A stretch of 64,000 bases of DNA from an uncultured Planctomycetaceae bacterium (GTDB lineage: Bacteria; Planctomycetota; Planctomycetia; Planctomycetales; Planctomycetaceae): assembly GCA_903858815.1 (NCBI GenBank), contig CAIOKE010000238.1:1-64000 (forward strand), in the 5' to 3' direction. Below, one piece after another: positions 1 through 8,674 of the stretch (its first letter is position 1; each line of letters opens with the position of its first letter). The notes under the pieces were generated by a model that searched no databases, was not told the origin of the DNA, and worked only from the letters and a program-made list of their open reading frames with translations. The position numbers and the translations under genes were made by a program.

Positions 1-300
1 CCCGCCGAGCCGCAAGCCCGTTTATCACCGTCACCGAGCTGGTGCTCGGTGGTCCCGGGAACGCTCGGTGAAGGCCCCCTTGGGAGGGCGAGGCTCCCGC
101 CGAGCCGCGGAAAGTAATCAGTAATCAGTAATCAGTTGTCAGTAATCAGTTGTCAACACACGTTGGTTGCCCCTCGGGAGGGCGAGGCTCCTGCCGAGCC
201 GCAAGCACGTTTATTATCGTCACCGAGCTGGTGCTCGGTGGTCCCAGGAACGGTCAACTCAGACCCCGCCCCGGCGGGAGAGGCTCCTGCCGAACCGGGA
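1..300. repeat. Cluster of dispersed hairpin repeats and heptamer repeats downstream of groEL
   Basis: This gene-free stretch holds two full or near-full copies (1-63 and 170-253) and two partial copies (75-110 and 267-300) of a repeat found elsewhere in the window. Each full copy has a block like GGAGGGCGAGGCTCCTGCC followed about 25 bases later by CACCGAGCTGGTGCTCGGTG, which folds as an 8-bp stem with a TGGT loop. Between the copies, 113-154 is a tandem run of six 7-bp units (AGTAATC or AGTTGTC). I see no supportable gene here. Confidence 0.8.
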
Positions 301-308
301 CGCACAAA

Positions 309-380
309 CAAAAAACCGCGTGCAGATGTCTGCACGCGGTTCCTGGATTTCCGACTTACAGCGGTGCCAGCACCGCTGTA
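309..380 (-). terminator. Double-hairpin terminator of groEL
   Basis: Two strong inverted repeats follow the groEL stop codon on the minus strand. The first has 10-bp arms at 357-366 and 371-380 with a 4-base loop. The second has 13-bp arms at 314-326 and 329-341. On the plus strand the outer hairpin is preceded by an A-run at 309-315, which becomes a T-run after the hairpin in the minus-strand transcript, the form of an intrinsic terminator. The inner hairpin has no T-run and may protect the 3' end. Confidence 0.85.
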
Positions 381-386
381 CCACCA

Positions 387-2006
387 TCAGTACATGTCTT
401 CTGCACCGTGGTTGTGAGCCTTCTTATCTTCCTTCGGCTTCTCAGCGATCAGTGCATCGCTGGTCAGCAGCAGGGTAGCCACGCTGGCGGCGTTCTGCAG
501 GGCGGTACGAGCAACCTTGGTGGGGTCGATCACGCCGGCCTTCACCATGTCTTCGTACTTGTCAGTGGCAGCGTTGTAGCCGAAGTTGCCTTCGCCGGTC
601 GCGACCTTCTCACACACCACACTGCCGTCAACACCCGCGTTGTCAGCAATCTGCGTCAGCGGAGCTCGGCAGGCTCGGACGATAATCTCGTAACCGACCT
701 TCTCGTCGTGGCTCAGCTTGCCGGGCTTCACGCCCAGAGAGGCACGCAGCATCGCCACGCCACCACCAGGCAGAATACCTTCTTCAACGGCAGCACGAGT
801 TGCATGCAGAGCGTCTTCAACGCGTGCCTTCTTTTCCTTCATTTCGCTTTCAGTAGCGGCACCGACGTTGACCTGGGCAACCCCACCGGCCAGCTTCGCA
901 ATGCGCTCTTCCAGCTTCTCACGGTCGTAATCGCTGGTGCTGTTTTCCAGTTCCCGGCGAATCTGCTCGATACGAGCCTGGATGTCGGCCTTCTTGCCGC
1001 CACCTTCGACAACCGTTGTGTTGTCCTTGTCCACTACGATCTTGCGAGCTGTGCCCAGATCGGTGATGTCGATTGCGTCCAGCTTAATGCCCAGATCGTC
1101 GAAGATCGCCGTGCCACCGACCATGATCGCGATGTCCTGCAGCATCGCCTTGCGACGATCGCCGTAACCAGGAGCCTTCACAGCGGCGATACGCAGATTG
1201 CCTCGCAGCTTGTTGATCACCAGTGCAGCCAGGGCTTCGCCTTCCACATCTTCGGCAATGATCAGCAGAGGCTTGCCGGAATTCACAACCTTCTCCAGCA
1301 CAGGCACCAGGTCCTTAATGCTGCTGATCTTCTTTTCATGAATCAGAACGTATGCATCTTCCAGGACGCATTCCATCGATTCTGAATTGGTCACGAAGTA
1401 CGGTGACAGGTAACCACGGTCGAACTGCAGGCCTTCGACGACTTCGAAATTCGTCTCAAGGCTCTTGCCTTCTTCCACAGTGATCACGCCGTCCTTGCCC
1501 ACCTGGCTCATTGCGTCAGCCAGAATGCGACCAATCTCGGCGTCGCCGTTTGCAGCAACCGTGCCGACCTGAGCGATCGACTTGGCAGTGCTGATCTTCT
1601 GTGACATGTTCTTCAGGCTGTTGATGATATCCTCAACAGCCTTCTCCATGCCCCGCTTCATTTCCAGCGGGCTGACGCCGGCCACAACAGCCTTCAGACC
1701 TTCGTTGTAGATCGCTTCCGCCATGACGGTCGCAGTCGTTGTGCCGTCACCAGCGACGTCGTTGGTCTTGCTGGCAACTTCGCGGACCATCCGAGCACCC
1801 ATGTCCTCGAACTTGTCCGGCAGCTCGACTTCACGAGCAACCGTGACGCCGTCCTTGGTCACCGTCGGCGAGCCAAAGCTCTTCTCAATGATCACGTTGC
1901 GTCCGCGTGGGCCGAGCGTCACTTTGACGGCTCGAGCCAGCTTCGATACGCCACGTCGCATGGCTTCCTGTGCTTCCTGATCAAAGGCAATCATCTTTGC
2001 TGCCAT
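387..2006 (-). CDS. groL: 60-kDa chaperonin GroEL
   Basis: This is the 539-residue chaperonin subunit that forms the ATP-driven double ring for protein folding in the cytoplasm. The start [20 protein letters not shown], the ATP-site motif [14 protein letters not shown] near residue 86 and the late GGGVAMLRA segment are typical of GroEL, and the length is normal for the family. The C-terminus ends HNHGAEDMY rather than in a Gly-Met-rich tail. The ATG has a GGAG box upstream. The gene lies 194 bp downstream of groES in the same direction, so the two probably form a bicistronic unit. Other planctomycetes carry several groEL copies; whether this is the main one cannot be told from the window. Confidence 0.97.
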   Translation of the reverse strand: MAAKMIAFDQEAQEAMRRGVSKLARAVKVTLGPRGRNVIIEKSFGSPTVTKDGVTVAREVELPDKFEDMGARMVREVASKTNDVAGDGTTTATVMAEAIYNEGLKAVVAGVSPLEMKRGMEKAVEDIINSLKNMSQKISTAKSIAQVGTVAANGDAEIGRILADAMSQVGKDGVITVEEGKSLETNFEVVEGLQFDRGYLSPYFVTNSESMECVLEDAYVLIHEKKISSIKDLVPVLEKVVNSGKPLLIIAEDVEGEALAALVINKLRGNLRIAAVKAPGYGDRRKAMLQDIAIMVGGTAIFDDLGIKLDAIDITDLGTARKIVVDKDNTTVVEGGGKKADIQARIEQIRRELENSTSDYDREKLEERIAKLAGGVAQVNVGAATESEMKEKKARVEDALHATRAAVEEGILPGGGVAMLRASLGVKPGKLSHDEKVGYEIIVRACRAPLTQIADNAGVDGSVVCEKVATGEGNFGYNAATDKYEDMVKAGVIDPTKVARTALQNAASVATLLLTSDALIAEKPKEDKKAHNHGAEDMY

Positions 2007-2200
2007 TGCTGTATTCTCCAGTCTGATATGGTATTCGCGAAACTGATGTTCCAGAGGATTGCTGGTGCCGAAATCTCACTCACCAGCCACTGGCCAGAAC
2101 CCACGGCTCCAGCCCGCGTTGCTTGTCGCCTGCCAAACTGACTGCCAACCTGACGCATGCGGTTGAGAGACAGCCACTGAACAGGCCACAATCACAGAAT

Positions 2201-2512
2201 TCACAGAGTTGCCAGGATGTCGCTCTCTCGCAGCAACAGGTAGGTCTGGTCGCCAACCTTGATCTCGTCCCCAGCGTACGAACTGAACACTACCCGGTCG
2301 CCTTCCTTGACCGACAGCGGAATTCGCTCGCCCTTGTCATTCACGTGACCGTCACCCACAGACACTACCTCGCCCCGCTGCGGCTTGTTCTGAGCCGCAT
2401 CCGGCAACAAAATCCCGCCAGCAGTCTTCGATTCCGCTTCGGCCCTCTTCAGAACCACGCGATCCCCCAGAGGCACAATGCGAGTTGCTGCTGCGGAAGC
2501 CTTCTTTGCCAT
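2201..2512 (-). CDS. groS: 10-kDa co-chaperonin GroES
   Basis: This 103-residue co-chaperonin caps the GroEL ring. Family features are VPLGDRVVLKRAEAE at the N-terminus, the mobile-loop region KTAGGILLPDAAQNKPQRG, and the core GDRVVFSSYAGDEIKVG. A short Ala/Lys-rich extension (MAKKASAAAT) precedes the usual start. The ATG is preceded by AGGAGAGGG, a good ribosome-binding site. No CIRCE operator (TTAGCACTC-N9-GAGTGCTAA) was seen in the 130 bases upstream, so control by HrcA is not supported by the sequence. Confidence 0.96.
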   Translation of the reverse strand: MAKKASAAATRIVPLGDRVVLKRAEAESKTAGGILLPDAAQNKPQRGEVVSVGDGHVNDKGERIPLSVKEGDRVVFSSYAGDEIKVGDQTYLLLRESDILATL

Positions 2513-3008
2513 GACCCTCTCCTGACCTCAATTTCAATGCACTTCGCTGATACAAATCCAATTGATTCGAACTTGACCGCCAATCATGGCTCCAGCCAGT
2601 TCAGCAGCCTAGTCTCTCATATAGGCCTCCCATGCGAATCACGTGCCATGATGTTGCGTTTGTTTCGTAAGTCGTTTGGATTCAATGGTTTGCGGTGTTT
2701 TTGTGTCGGTTGCAGGCGGCGGTGGGTGACTCGAGACTGCCGTTTTGACACACGCCGGCTACCGCCCACCAGTGCTGCTTTACCGGCAAATGCAGCACCT
2801 TGCCAGCCCGCCATCGCTCCAGAACGCCCAACAACGCATGATCGACTCAAACGGCATAATTGGAAAATCCGGAAAATTCGGAAAAATAGTTGTTGTTCGC
2901 ACTTCACGAACGTCGCTATGCTCTGGATTCTCACTCTCGCACGTGTTCCGAGTTTCTCTGACTGACATTGCCACGCCTTCCGTGGCCATCCCAGGAAAGA
3001 TACTCAAC
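2513..3008. promoter_or_regulatory. Divergent intergenic region between groES and a hypothetical gene
   Basis: This 496-bp region must hold the promoter for groES-groEL on the minus strand and probably one for the plus-strand gene that follows. I could not find a convincing -35/-10 pair or a CIRCE element. An A/T-rich patch at about 2858-2893 repeats a GGAAAAT-like word at roughly 10-bp spacing, which could give intrinsic curvature. No supportable gene was seen. Confidence 0.4.
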
Positions 3009-3893
3009 GTGAACTTTCGCAGACGCCCCTCCCGCAAACTGCAGGCTCTCCACTTTCAAACCCGGAACCGGCTGTTCCAATTCCTCGTGTGCCGCATGCC
3101 AGTCCGTTCATTGGAATCCGGCTCGCCAGAGCGTCGGGTTGAGCCTTTTGATCGCTGTGCCCGACCGGCCCCACACCTGCTGCTTTCCTTCGACAATGCT
3201 TCAAGCACTGATACTGCACCTCACAAAGACTCTGCTGCACGGCTCAGCCATCGTCGGTCGCTGAATCCCGCGGGTCGGTACTGGTGGCCCGAGCAGTCGG
3301 CGGAGGCGTCAGAGAGCGTGGTCCAGCAGGCTCAGCAGAGGCTGCTCTCCGCGGATTTCTGTTCGGCAGATCAACTGATGCAGAAATGGCTGTCTGACAC
3401 GTTCGGTTCGGGCGCCGTTGCGGTCCTCAATGGTTCTCAGTGGCTCATGCTGGCCCGACTGGCTTTCCTGCGCGATGACCTGCATGGCGGTTTGCTGTTC
3501 CTCGATCGCGCAGCGGCTGCCCGGCAGGTTGCCGAACAGCAATCTGCCGAAGATGAGTCCCGCAAACGCTGCCAGACACATGAATTGCTGTTGCGCGCAG
3601 CGGCTGCTTCGATGTCAGGTTGCCCGGAATTGTCGGCCATCCACCTGCAATCGGCGGAATGTGTTGGCCTGACAGACGATCCTGCAGAACTGCAACTGAC
3701 CATGCTCTGCCGAGCACTCGTCGATCTTGCGCATCACCGCAGCCAGTCGGCCAGCCGGCTGTTTCAGGCATCCCTGCTGTTGCGGCAGGAATCAGCGTCT
3801 GCATCAGCAGGAGCTCTGCTGAACATGCAGCACGAACTGCTGGAATCGCTGCAGTTACTGGCCGAGATTCAACCTGCCGCCCCAGCCAGTTAA
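3009..3893 (+). CDS. Hypothetical protein, helical C-terminal half
   Basis: I do not recognise this 294-residue protein. An open frame extends further upstream, but the earlier part is low-complexity and has no ribosome-binding site. The chosen GTG at 3009 has AGGAAAG about 9 bases upstream. The N-terminal third is basic and Arg/Ser/Pro-rich. From about residue 100 onward it looks like a chain of amphipathic helices rich in Ala, Leu, Gln and His, such as QLMQKWLSDTFG and RLFQASLLLRQ, which could be TPR-like. No signal peptide or catalytic motif is evident. It stands alone between the groES promoter region and the lactonase gene. That it is coding rests on the long frame and the start signal only. 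Confidence 0.6.
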   Translation: MNFRRRPSRKLQALHFQTRNRLFQFLVCRMPVRSLESGSPERRVEPFDRCARPAPHLLLSFDNASSTDTAPHKDSAARLSHRRSLNPAGRYWWPEQSAEASESVVQQAQQRLLSADFCSADQLMQKWLSDTFGSGAVAVLNGSQWLMLARLAFLRDDLHGGLLFLDRAAAARQVAEQQSAEDESRKRCQTHELLLRAAAASMSGCPELSAIHLQSAECVGLTDDPAELQLTMLCRALVDLAHHRSQSASRLFQASLLLRQESASASAGALLNMQHELLESLQLLAEIQPAAPAS

Positions 3894-3995
3894 CCGGCCG
3901 CAACTTGGCTTTCCGGCGACAAGGCTTTATGATCTGCGGCTTCAAGTCCAGTTCGTGAATGCTCCCACCACCCTCTGCCTGCCCGGAAACTACTT

Positions 3996-5213
3996 ATGAT
4001 TTCTGCCGTCCATTCCAGCCTTCCTGCCGGCACATACCATTGTCGCATGGCCGTTTCCTGCGGGCGTCTGTGTTGTGCTGCACTGCTGTTCATGGCGGTG
4101 GCCGTCACTTCTGCCGCCTCCGTGTCGGCCGGAACCATTCGTCTGTACATCGGAACCTACACGAATGGTGACAGTCTCAGCAAAGGTGTCTACACATGCA
4201 CTTTCGACGATGCCACCGGTCAGCTCAGTGAACCCAGTCTTGCCGCGGAGCTCAGGAATCCGTCATTTCTTGCCGTTCATCCTTCAGGCAAATTCCTGTA
4301 CGCGGTGAATGAGCTGAGCGAGGGCGGAGGTCGAGGTCAGGGCGGTGTGACTGCGCTGAAGATCGAAGCTGATGGTCGTCTGACGAAGATCAACGAGCAG
4401 CCCAGCGGTGGCGGTGCTCCCTGCCACTGCAACGTCGATGCGACCGGTACTGCACTGCTGACTGCCAACTATGGCGGTGGTAATGTGATGGTCTATCCGA
4501 TTGCAGCCGACGGGTCGCTGCTGCCCGCATCCTGCAACATTCAGCACGCAGGGTCCAGTATCGACAAATCGCGGCAGGAAGGGCCTCACGCGCACTCAAT
4601 CAACCTCAGCAGCGACAATCGATTTGCCTACGCTGCCGACCTCGGGATCGACAAGGTGCTGATTTACAACTTTGATGCTGAGACTCATCAGTTGTCACCG
4701 GCAAAGCAGCCTGCCGCGCTCGTTACTCCGGGTGGTGGCCCGCGACACTTTGCCATTCACCCGTCCGGGAAATTTGCGTGGACCAACAATGAAATGACAA
4801 TGGTCGTGACGGGCTTCAACCGTCGCCCGGAAGATGGCAGTCTGTTTGCGATTCAGGAGATTTCCACAGTTCCCGGTGGATATAACGGACGTCGCAGCAC
4901 CGCAGAATGCCTCTGCCACCCGTCGGGAAAATTCCTGTATGTCAGCAATCGTGGCCATGAATCCATCACGGCCTACACGATTGATGAAACGACCGGACTG
5001 CTGACGTGGGTGGAAAATGAGCAGACCGGTGGCCGTGAACCGCGCAACTTCTATATTGAGCCCACTGGAAAATGGTTGCTGGCCGAAAACCAGAACTCCG
5101 ATACTGTGTTTGTCTTCGGGATCAATCAGACCACTGGCGCTCTGGATCCCACCGGTCGTTCAATCAAAGTCGGAAAACCCGTCTGCATTCGTGCAGTTCC
5201 GGTTGCTCCGTAG
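3996..5213 (+). CDS. Lactonase-family seven-bladed beta-propeller protein (6-phosphogluconolactonase-like), exported
   Basis: This 405-residue protein belongs to the YbhE/Pgl lactonase family, whose best-known members hydrolyse 6-phosphogluconolactone. Family hallmarks are YIGTYTNGDSLSKGVYT after the signal region, repeated blade motifs of the type HPSGKFLYAVNE, HPSGKFAWTNNE and HPSGKFLYVSNR, and the GPHAHSI and GGGPRHFAIHP segments. A hydrophobic, cleavable-looking signal peptide begins at the second Met (4047, MAVSCGRLCCAALLFMAVAV), so that Met is a good alternative start. Export argues against the cytoplasmic pentose phosphate reaction and for a periplasmic sugar-lactone or related substrate, which is inference. 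It is co-directional with the two following genes. Confidence 0.88.
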   Translation: MISAVHSSLPAGTYHCRMAVSCGRLCCAALLFMAVAVTSAASVSAGTIRLYIGTYTNGDSLSKGVYTCTFDDATGQLSEPSLAAELRNPSFLAVHPSGKFLYAVNELSEGGGRGQGGVTALKIEADGRLTKINEQPSGGGAPCHCNVDATGTALLTANYGGGNVMVYPIAADGSLLPASCNIQHAGSSIDKSRQEGPHAHSINLSSDNRFAYAADLGIDKVLIYNFDAETHQLSPAKQPAALVTPGGGPRHFAIHPSGKFAWTNNEMTMVVTGFNRRPEDGSLFAIQEISTVPGGYNGRRSTAECLCHPSGKFLYVSNRGHESITAYTIDETTGLLTWVENEQTGGREPRNFYIEPTGKWLLAENQNSDTVFVFGINQTTGALDPTGRSIKVGKPVCIRAVPVAP

Positions 5214-5248
5214 TTGTCCATACCTGTCAGTCCTCAGGATCTCTGACT

Positions 5249-5479
5249 ATGCCGTTGTTTGAATTCGTCTGTGAACAGTGTCAGCACGAGGCCGAATTGC
5301 TGGTGGGGCGTAACGAACAGCCAGCCTGTCCGTCGTGTGGTTCTCCCAGGATGCAGAAACAGCTCAGCGTGTTTGCCGGGCGAGTCGCCGGAGGCAGTTC
5401 CAGCCTGCCGATGGCGTCTGCCTGCCCACCTCCGGAAGCCGGTCCCTGCAGTCCGCACTGCTGCCGGATACCGCAATAA
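5249..5479 (+). CDS. FmdB-type zinc-ribbon protein
   Basis: This is a 76-residue protein starting MPLFEFVCEQCQHEAELLVG. Cys8, Cys11, Cys27 and Cys30 form the two CxxC knuckles of the FmdB/CxxC_CxxC_SSSS putative regulatory family. The C-terminus is rich in Ser, Pro, Gly and Cys (GPCSPHCCRIPQ), as is common in these proteins. The ATG lies 35 bp after the lactonase stop and 21 bp before the next gene, so the three probably share a transcript. The molecular function of the family is not established. Confidence 0.85.
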   Translation: MPLFEFVCEQCQHEAELLVGRNEQPACPSCGSPRMQKQLSVFAGRVAGGSSSLPMASACPPPEAGPCSPHCCRIPQ

Positions 5480-5500
5480 GCTTTTCAGGGGACTTCGTTC

Positions 5501-6856
5501 ATGCGGCAACAACTTCTGTGCCCAATTTTCGTTGGGCTGGCTGCGGTCACGTGGATTGCTGCAGCCTGTCAGGGCGAAGATTCGTCACTCAGTCAGTCAC
5601 CTGCCGCATGGACCACTGGTGGACCTCGTGCCGAACTGTTGCCGAAGTTTTCCAGCAGTGATCAGGGTGGGCCTGCCGGCGGTGGACTTCTGACGGCTGC
5701 CTCTGATGCTCGTGATGGTCTGCATGGCTGGTGGAAACGCACGATCTCGGTTGCCGGCGGTCGCTGGTATCAGTTTTCTGCGTGGCGTCGTGTGCGTGGC
5801 AAGGCCATCGCTCGGCAGACCGCGGTCGCACGCATCTTCTGGAAGGACGCCAAGGGAAATCCGCCACTGCACGATTTCCAGGCACGTACCACATACCGAG
5901 AAGGGGAACGTCCGCGTGCGGAGCCCGAGTATCCGGGAGACGGCGAGGTACAGGGCGAATGGGTGCGGACAACCGGAATCTTTCGGTGCCCTGAAGCCAG
6001 TACTCAGGCAGAAATCGAACTGTCGTTTCGCTGGGCTGCCGACACCACGGTGGACTGGTCTGATGTGCAACTGGTGCCTGTTGAGCCACCGCCCGCCCGC
6101 AAAGTGCGTCTGGCGGCCGTGCACTACGCACCTGCAGACGGCCAGACCAGTGCTGACAAATGCCGTCAGTTCGGACCGTTTGTCGAACAGGCTGCAAAAC
6201 AGCGGGCGGAACTTGTCGTGCTGCCGGAAACACTGACCTGGTACAACGCCGGCAAGCCGGCCGAAGACTGTGCCGAGCCTGTTCCGGGGCCGTCGACTCA
6301 GTACTTCGGTGAACTTGCCCGACAGCACAATCTGTACATTGTCGCCGGGCTGCTGGAACGCGATCAGCACAAGGTCTACAACGTGGCTGTACTGCTGGGG
6401 CCGGACGGCACACTGGCTGGCAAGTACCGTAAAGTGGCACTGCCACGAACGGAGATCGATGGCGGGATCACACCGGGAACTGAGTACCCCGTCTTCGAAA
6501 CTCGTTTTGGCAAGCTTGGAATGATGGTGTGTTACGACGGATTCTTTCCGGAAGTTGCTCGTGCGCTCAGTCGCAACGGCGCTGAAGTGATCGCCTTTCC
6601 GGTCTGGGGCTGTAACCCGCTGCTGGCCGCCGCACGTGCCTGCGAAAATCACACCGTTGTGGTCAGCAGTACCTATACGGATCCAAAGTCGAACTGGATG
6701 ATCACCGGAGTTTTTGATCGGGACGGCCGCGTGCTGGCGAGGGCGGAAAAACAGGGCGATGTCGTGATCGCCGAAGTCGAGCTTGGACGCCCCGCAGTCT
6801 GGCACAGCCTTGGTGATTTCCGAGCAGAAGTCCTGCGACATCGACCAGAACCCTGA
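5501..6856 (+). CDS. Secreted carbon-nitrogen hydrolase (nitrilase superfamily) with N-terminal beta domain
   Basis: This 451-residue protein has a signal peptide ending near AAACQG; the Cys could be a lipobox, though it is a weak one. Residues of about 30-200 resemble a beta-sandwich, carbohydrate-binding-like module (GRWYQFSAWRRVRGK, ELSFRWAADTTVDWSDVQL). The C-terminal 250 residues form a nitrilase domain with all three catalytic residues visible: Glu243 in LVVLPETLTW, Lys311 in GKYRKVALP and Cys344 in MMVCYDGFFPE. The domain therefore probably cleaves a C-N amide or nitrile bond outside the cytoplasm. The substrate is not predictable from sequence. A dispersed repeat begins about 27 bp after its stop. 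Confidence 0.88.
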   Translation: MRQQLLCPIFVGLAAVTWIAAACQGEDSSLSQSPAAWTTGGPRAELLPKFSSSDQGGPAGGGLLTAASDARDGLHGWWKRTISVAGGRWYQFSAWRRVRGKAIARQTAVARIFWKDAKGNPPLHDFQARTTYREGERPRAEPEYPGDGEVQGEWVRTTGIFRCPEASTQAEIELSFRWAADTTVDWSDVQLVPVEPPPARKVRLAAVHYAPADGQTSADKCRQFGPFVEQAAKQRAELVVLPETLTWYNAGKPAEDCAEPVPGPSTQYFGELARQHNLYIVAGLLERDQHKVYNVAVLLGPDGTLAGKYRKVALPRTEIDGGITPGTEYPVFETRFGKLGMMVCYDGFFPEVARALSRNGAEVIAFPVWGCNPLLAAARACENHTVVVSSTYTDPKSNWMITGVFDRDGRVLARAEKQGDVVIAEVELGRPAVWHSLGDFRAEVLRHRPEP

Positions 6857-7225
6857 ACTGCCGTGATCAGCGATCAGTGAAGCCCCCCCTCGGGAGGGCA
6901 AGGCCACCGCCGAGCCGCAGGCACGCGGATCATCGTCACCGAGCTGGTGCTCGGTGGTCCCAGCGGCCGTGTCAGGCGATCCGTTAGCGTAAGTTGACGG
7001 GTGTTGTCGTCAGAACGTCACCGAAACCGGCGATCGGTCGTCCCGGGGGAAGCTGCCGAGTTCTGCGTGAACACGTCTTTGGGAACACCTGTGGCTATGC
7101 AATTTGCCCGTTCCACATGTTTTTGCGTTGATCCAGGAAACGCAGGAGCCGCCGACCTTCCCTGGCCAACTGCTCCTGCGTCTGTAAATCGCCGGAATTC
7201 AATCGCTGATGAGTTGACCCATCAA
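6857..7225. repeat. Intergenic region with one full hairpin repeat
   Basis: A full copy of the dispersed repeat lies at 6883-6964, in the same orientation as those at the start of the window, including the CACCGAGC-TGGT-GCTCGGTG hairpin. It is preceded by a weak ATCAG-type heptamer echo at 6865-6880. Downstream of the convergent PQQ-propeller gene, 7140-7149 and 7172-7181 are 10-bp inverted arms with a 22-base loop. On the minus strand they are followed only by TTTCC, so they are at best a weak terminator. No gene is supported here. Confidence 0.65.
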
Positions 7226-8464
7226 CTACTTCCAGCCATAGACAATCAGGCTGTCCAGTGCTCGCACGAAGACCTGCCCATCGGCCACGGCAATGTGGGC
7301 CCATGCAGTCGCATCCGTGACATGTACCTTGTCAATCTCCTTGTACTCCGCCGGATCCGCCTCAAACAGAATCAGATCACCAGCTTCGTCCAGAGCCAGG
7401 ACTCGCTTGCCATTCACTGCCATGCTCCAGTACTTGCCGAACGGAGTCGTTCGCCAGAGCGATTCCCCGTTGGTCGGATCGAGGCAGCAGAATCGCTGAT
7501 TCCGCAGATGCAGGTAAATCCGACCATCCACAACCACCGGGGAACTCATGTAGGCTTCAGTCTTGTTCTTCCAGATCTCTTTCACCTCCAGACCGGAAGC
7601 ACCCTTCGTCACTTCATACATCAGCGCTCCGCCACCATAACAGCTGGTGAAAATCCGATCGCCGATGATCGTGGGCGTCAGAATGTTCATGTCGCGGAAG
7701 GAGGGGATCGCCACTGACCACAAATCTGCTCCGGTTGCAAGGTCGACGCCACACAGCTTTGCCCGAGTCTGCACTACGATCTGCCGAGTCCCGGCCAGAG
7801 TGGCAAGAATCGGTGATGAAAAGGCACCGCCCATCATCCCGCCCTGCTCCTTCAGGCCACGCCACACAACCTCACCCGTCTCGCAGTTCAACTTCACCAG
7901 ACCACCCGAGGTCTGCACGTAAACAAACCCCTCGTCCACCAGCGGAGAACACACAAAACCAAATGTCTGACCCACCGTCTCAAACATGGCCTTGAAATCA
8001 GCCCGCCACAGTTCCTTACCCGTCGATGCGTCCAACGCAACCAGCACGTCCAGCATCCCCGGAACATACAGCCGCTTGCCGTCATACACGGGAGTCGCGC
8101 GGATCCAGCTGCCGTTCGATGCTGCAAAAAACGGCACCGCCATCGCACCTTCCCATTCCACCTTCCACAACTCTTTGCCCGTGTCGCGGTCCAGTGCCCG
8201 AGTAATCTCGTTTTTCTTGCCTTCCGTCTCCGTCACAAACACCCGATCCGCAGCCACAATCGGACCGGAATAACTGGGACCCAGCGGAACGCGATACAAC
8301 TCCTTCAGAAACTCAGGCTTCAACGAAGAAGGCCACTCAACCGGTTGCGAAACTTCGCAGTTTCGAGCATTTCCTCGCCACTGTACCCACTGCTCACGAT
8401 CGCCAGCAGCACTCGCGCCAGACATCACAATCACACTCAACATCGCCAGCGACAACAATCGCAT
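7226..8464 (-). CDS. PQQ-like beta-propeller repeat protein, exported
   Basis: This 412-residue protein starts at the ATG at 8464, which has CTCTGGAGG just upstream and opens a clear signal peptide (MRLLSLAMLSVIVMSGASA). The frame is open further upstream, but that part is not protein-like. After the signal come repeated propeller blades with WQ-type motifs: QWVQWRGNARN, LDRDTGKELWKVEW, LDASTGKELWRADF, VDLATGADLWSV and LDPTNGESLWR. This pattern is that of the PQQ_2/BamB-like eight-bladed propeller family, which is abundant in planctomycetes. No quinoprotein dehydrogenase active-site pair was identified, so a scaffold or binding role is as likely as an enzymatic one. It appears to be monocistronic. 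Confidence 0.85.
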   Translation of the reverse strand: MRLLSLAMLSVIVMSGASAAGDREQWVQWRGNARNCEVSQPVEWPSSLKPEFLKELYRVPLGPSYSGPIVAADRVFVTETEGKKNEITRALDRDTGKELWKVEWEGAMAVPFFAASNGSWIRATPVYDGKRLYVPGMLDVLVALDASTGKELWRADFKAMFETVGQTFGFVCSPLVDEGFVYVQTSGGLVKLNCETGEVVWRGLKEQGGMMGGAFSSPILATLAGTRQIVVQTRAKLCGVDLATGADLWSVAIPSFRDMNILTPTIIGDRIFTSCYGGGALMYEVTKGASGLEVKEIWKNKTEAYMSSPVVVDGRIYLHLRNQRFCCLDPTNGESLWRTTPFGKYWSMAVNGKRVLALDEAGDLILFEADPAEYKEIDKVHVTDATAWAHIAVADGQVFVRALDSLIVYGWK

Positions 8465-8605
8465 GCAGGCCTCCAGAGGACTGAAATAGGATAACAGTGT
8501 CCTGAAATCTGCCGATCCTATCTGTGTGAGGTTCGGCGGTGAACGATATGAACGTTTTAGGTGCCATGCCGAATCTGTCCACGCGGTTTTCGTGACCCAG
8601 CCAAC

Positions 8606-8635
8606 AAAAAAGCCGGGACTGATTTCAGTCCCGGC
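8606..8635 (-). terminator. Intrinsic terminator after the DegP gene
   Basis: There is a perfect 10-bp stem (8612-8621 with 8626-8635) with a 4-base loop. On the plus strand it is preceded by AAAAAA at 8606-8611, so the minus-strand RNA reads hairpin then a U-run. It lies 40 bp beyond the stop of the HtrA/DegP gene and closes the long type II secretion transcription unit. Confidence 0.9.
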
Positions 8636-8674
8636 CTGAACGCCAGCAATCTGTGACAATTTCAGCAATTCTGC

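Noticed and set aside
150-1385. Long plus-strand open frame opposite groEL
   Set aside because: It is the mirror of a highly conserved gene with biased codons; its protein has no domain and begins in repeat DNA.
2513-2650. CIRCE heat-shock operator for groES
   Set aside because: No TTAGCACTC/GAGTGCTAA inverted repeat was found.
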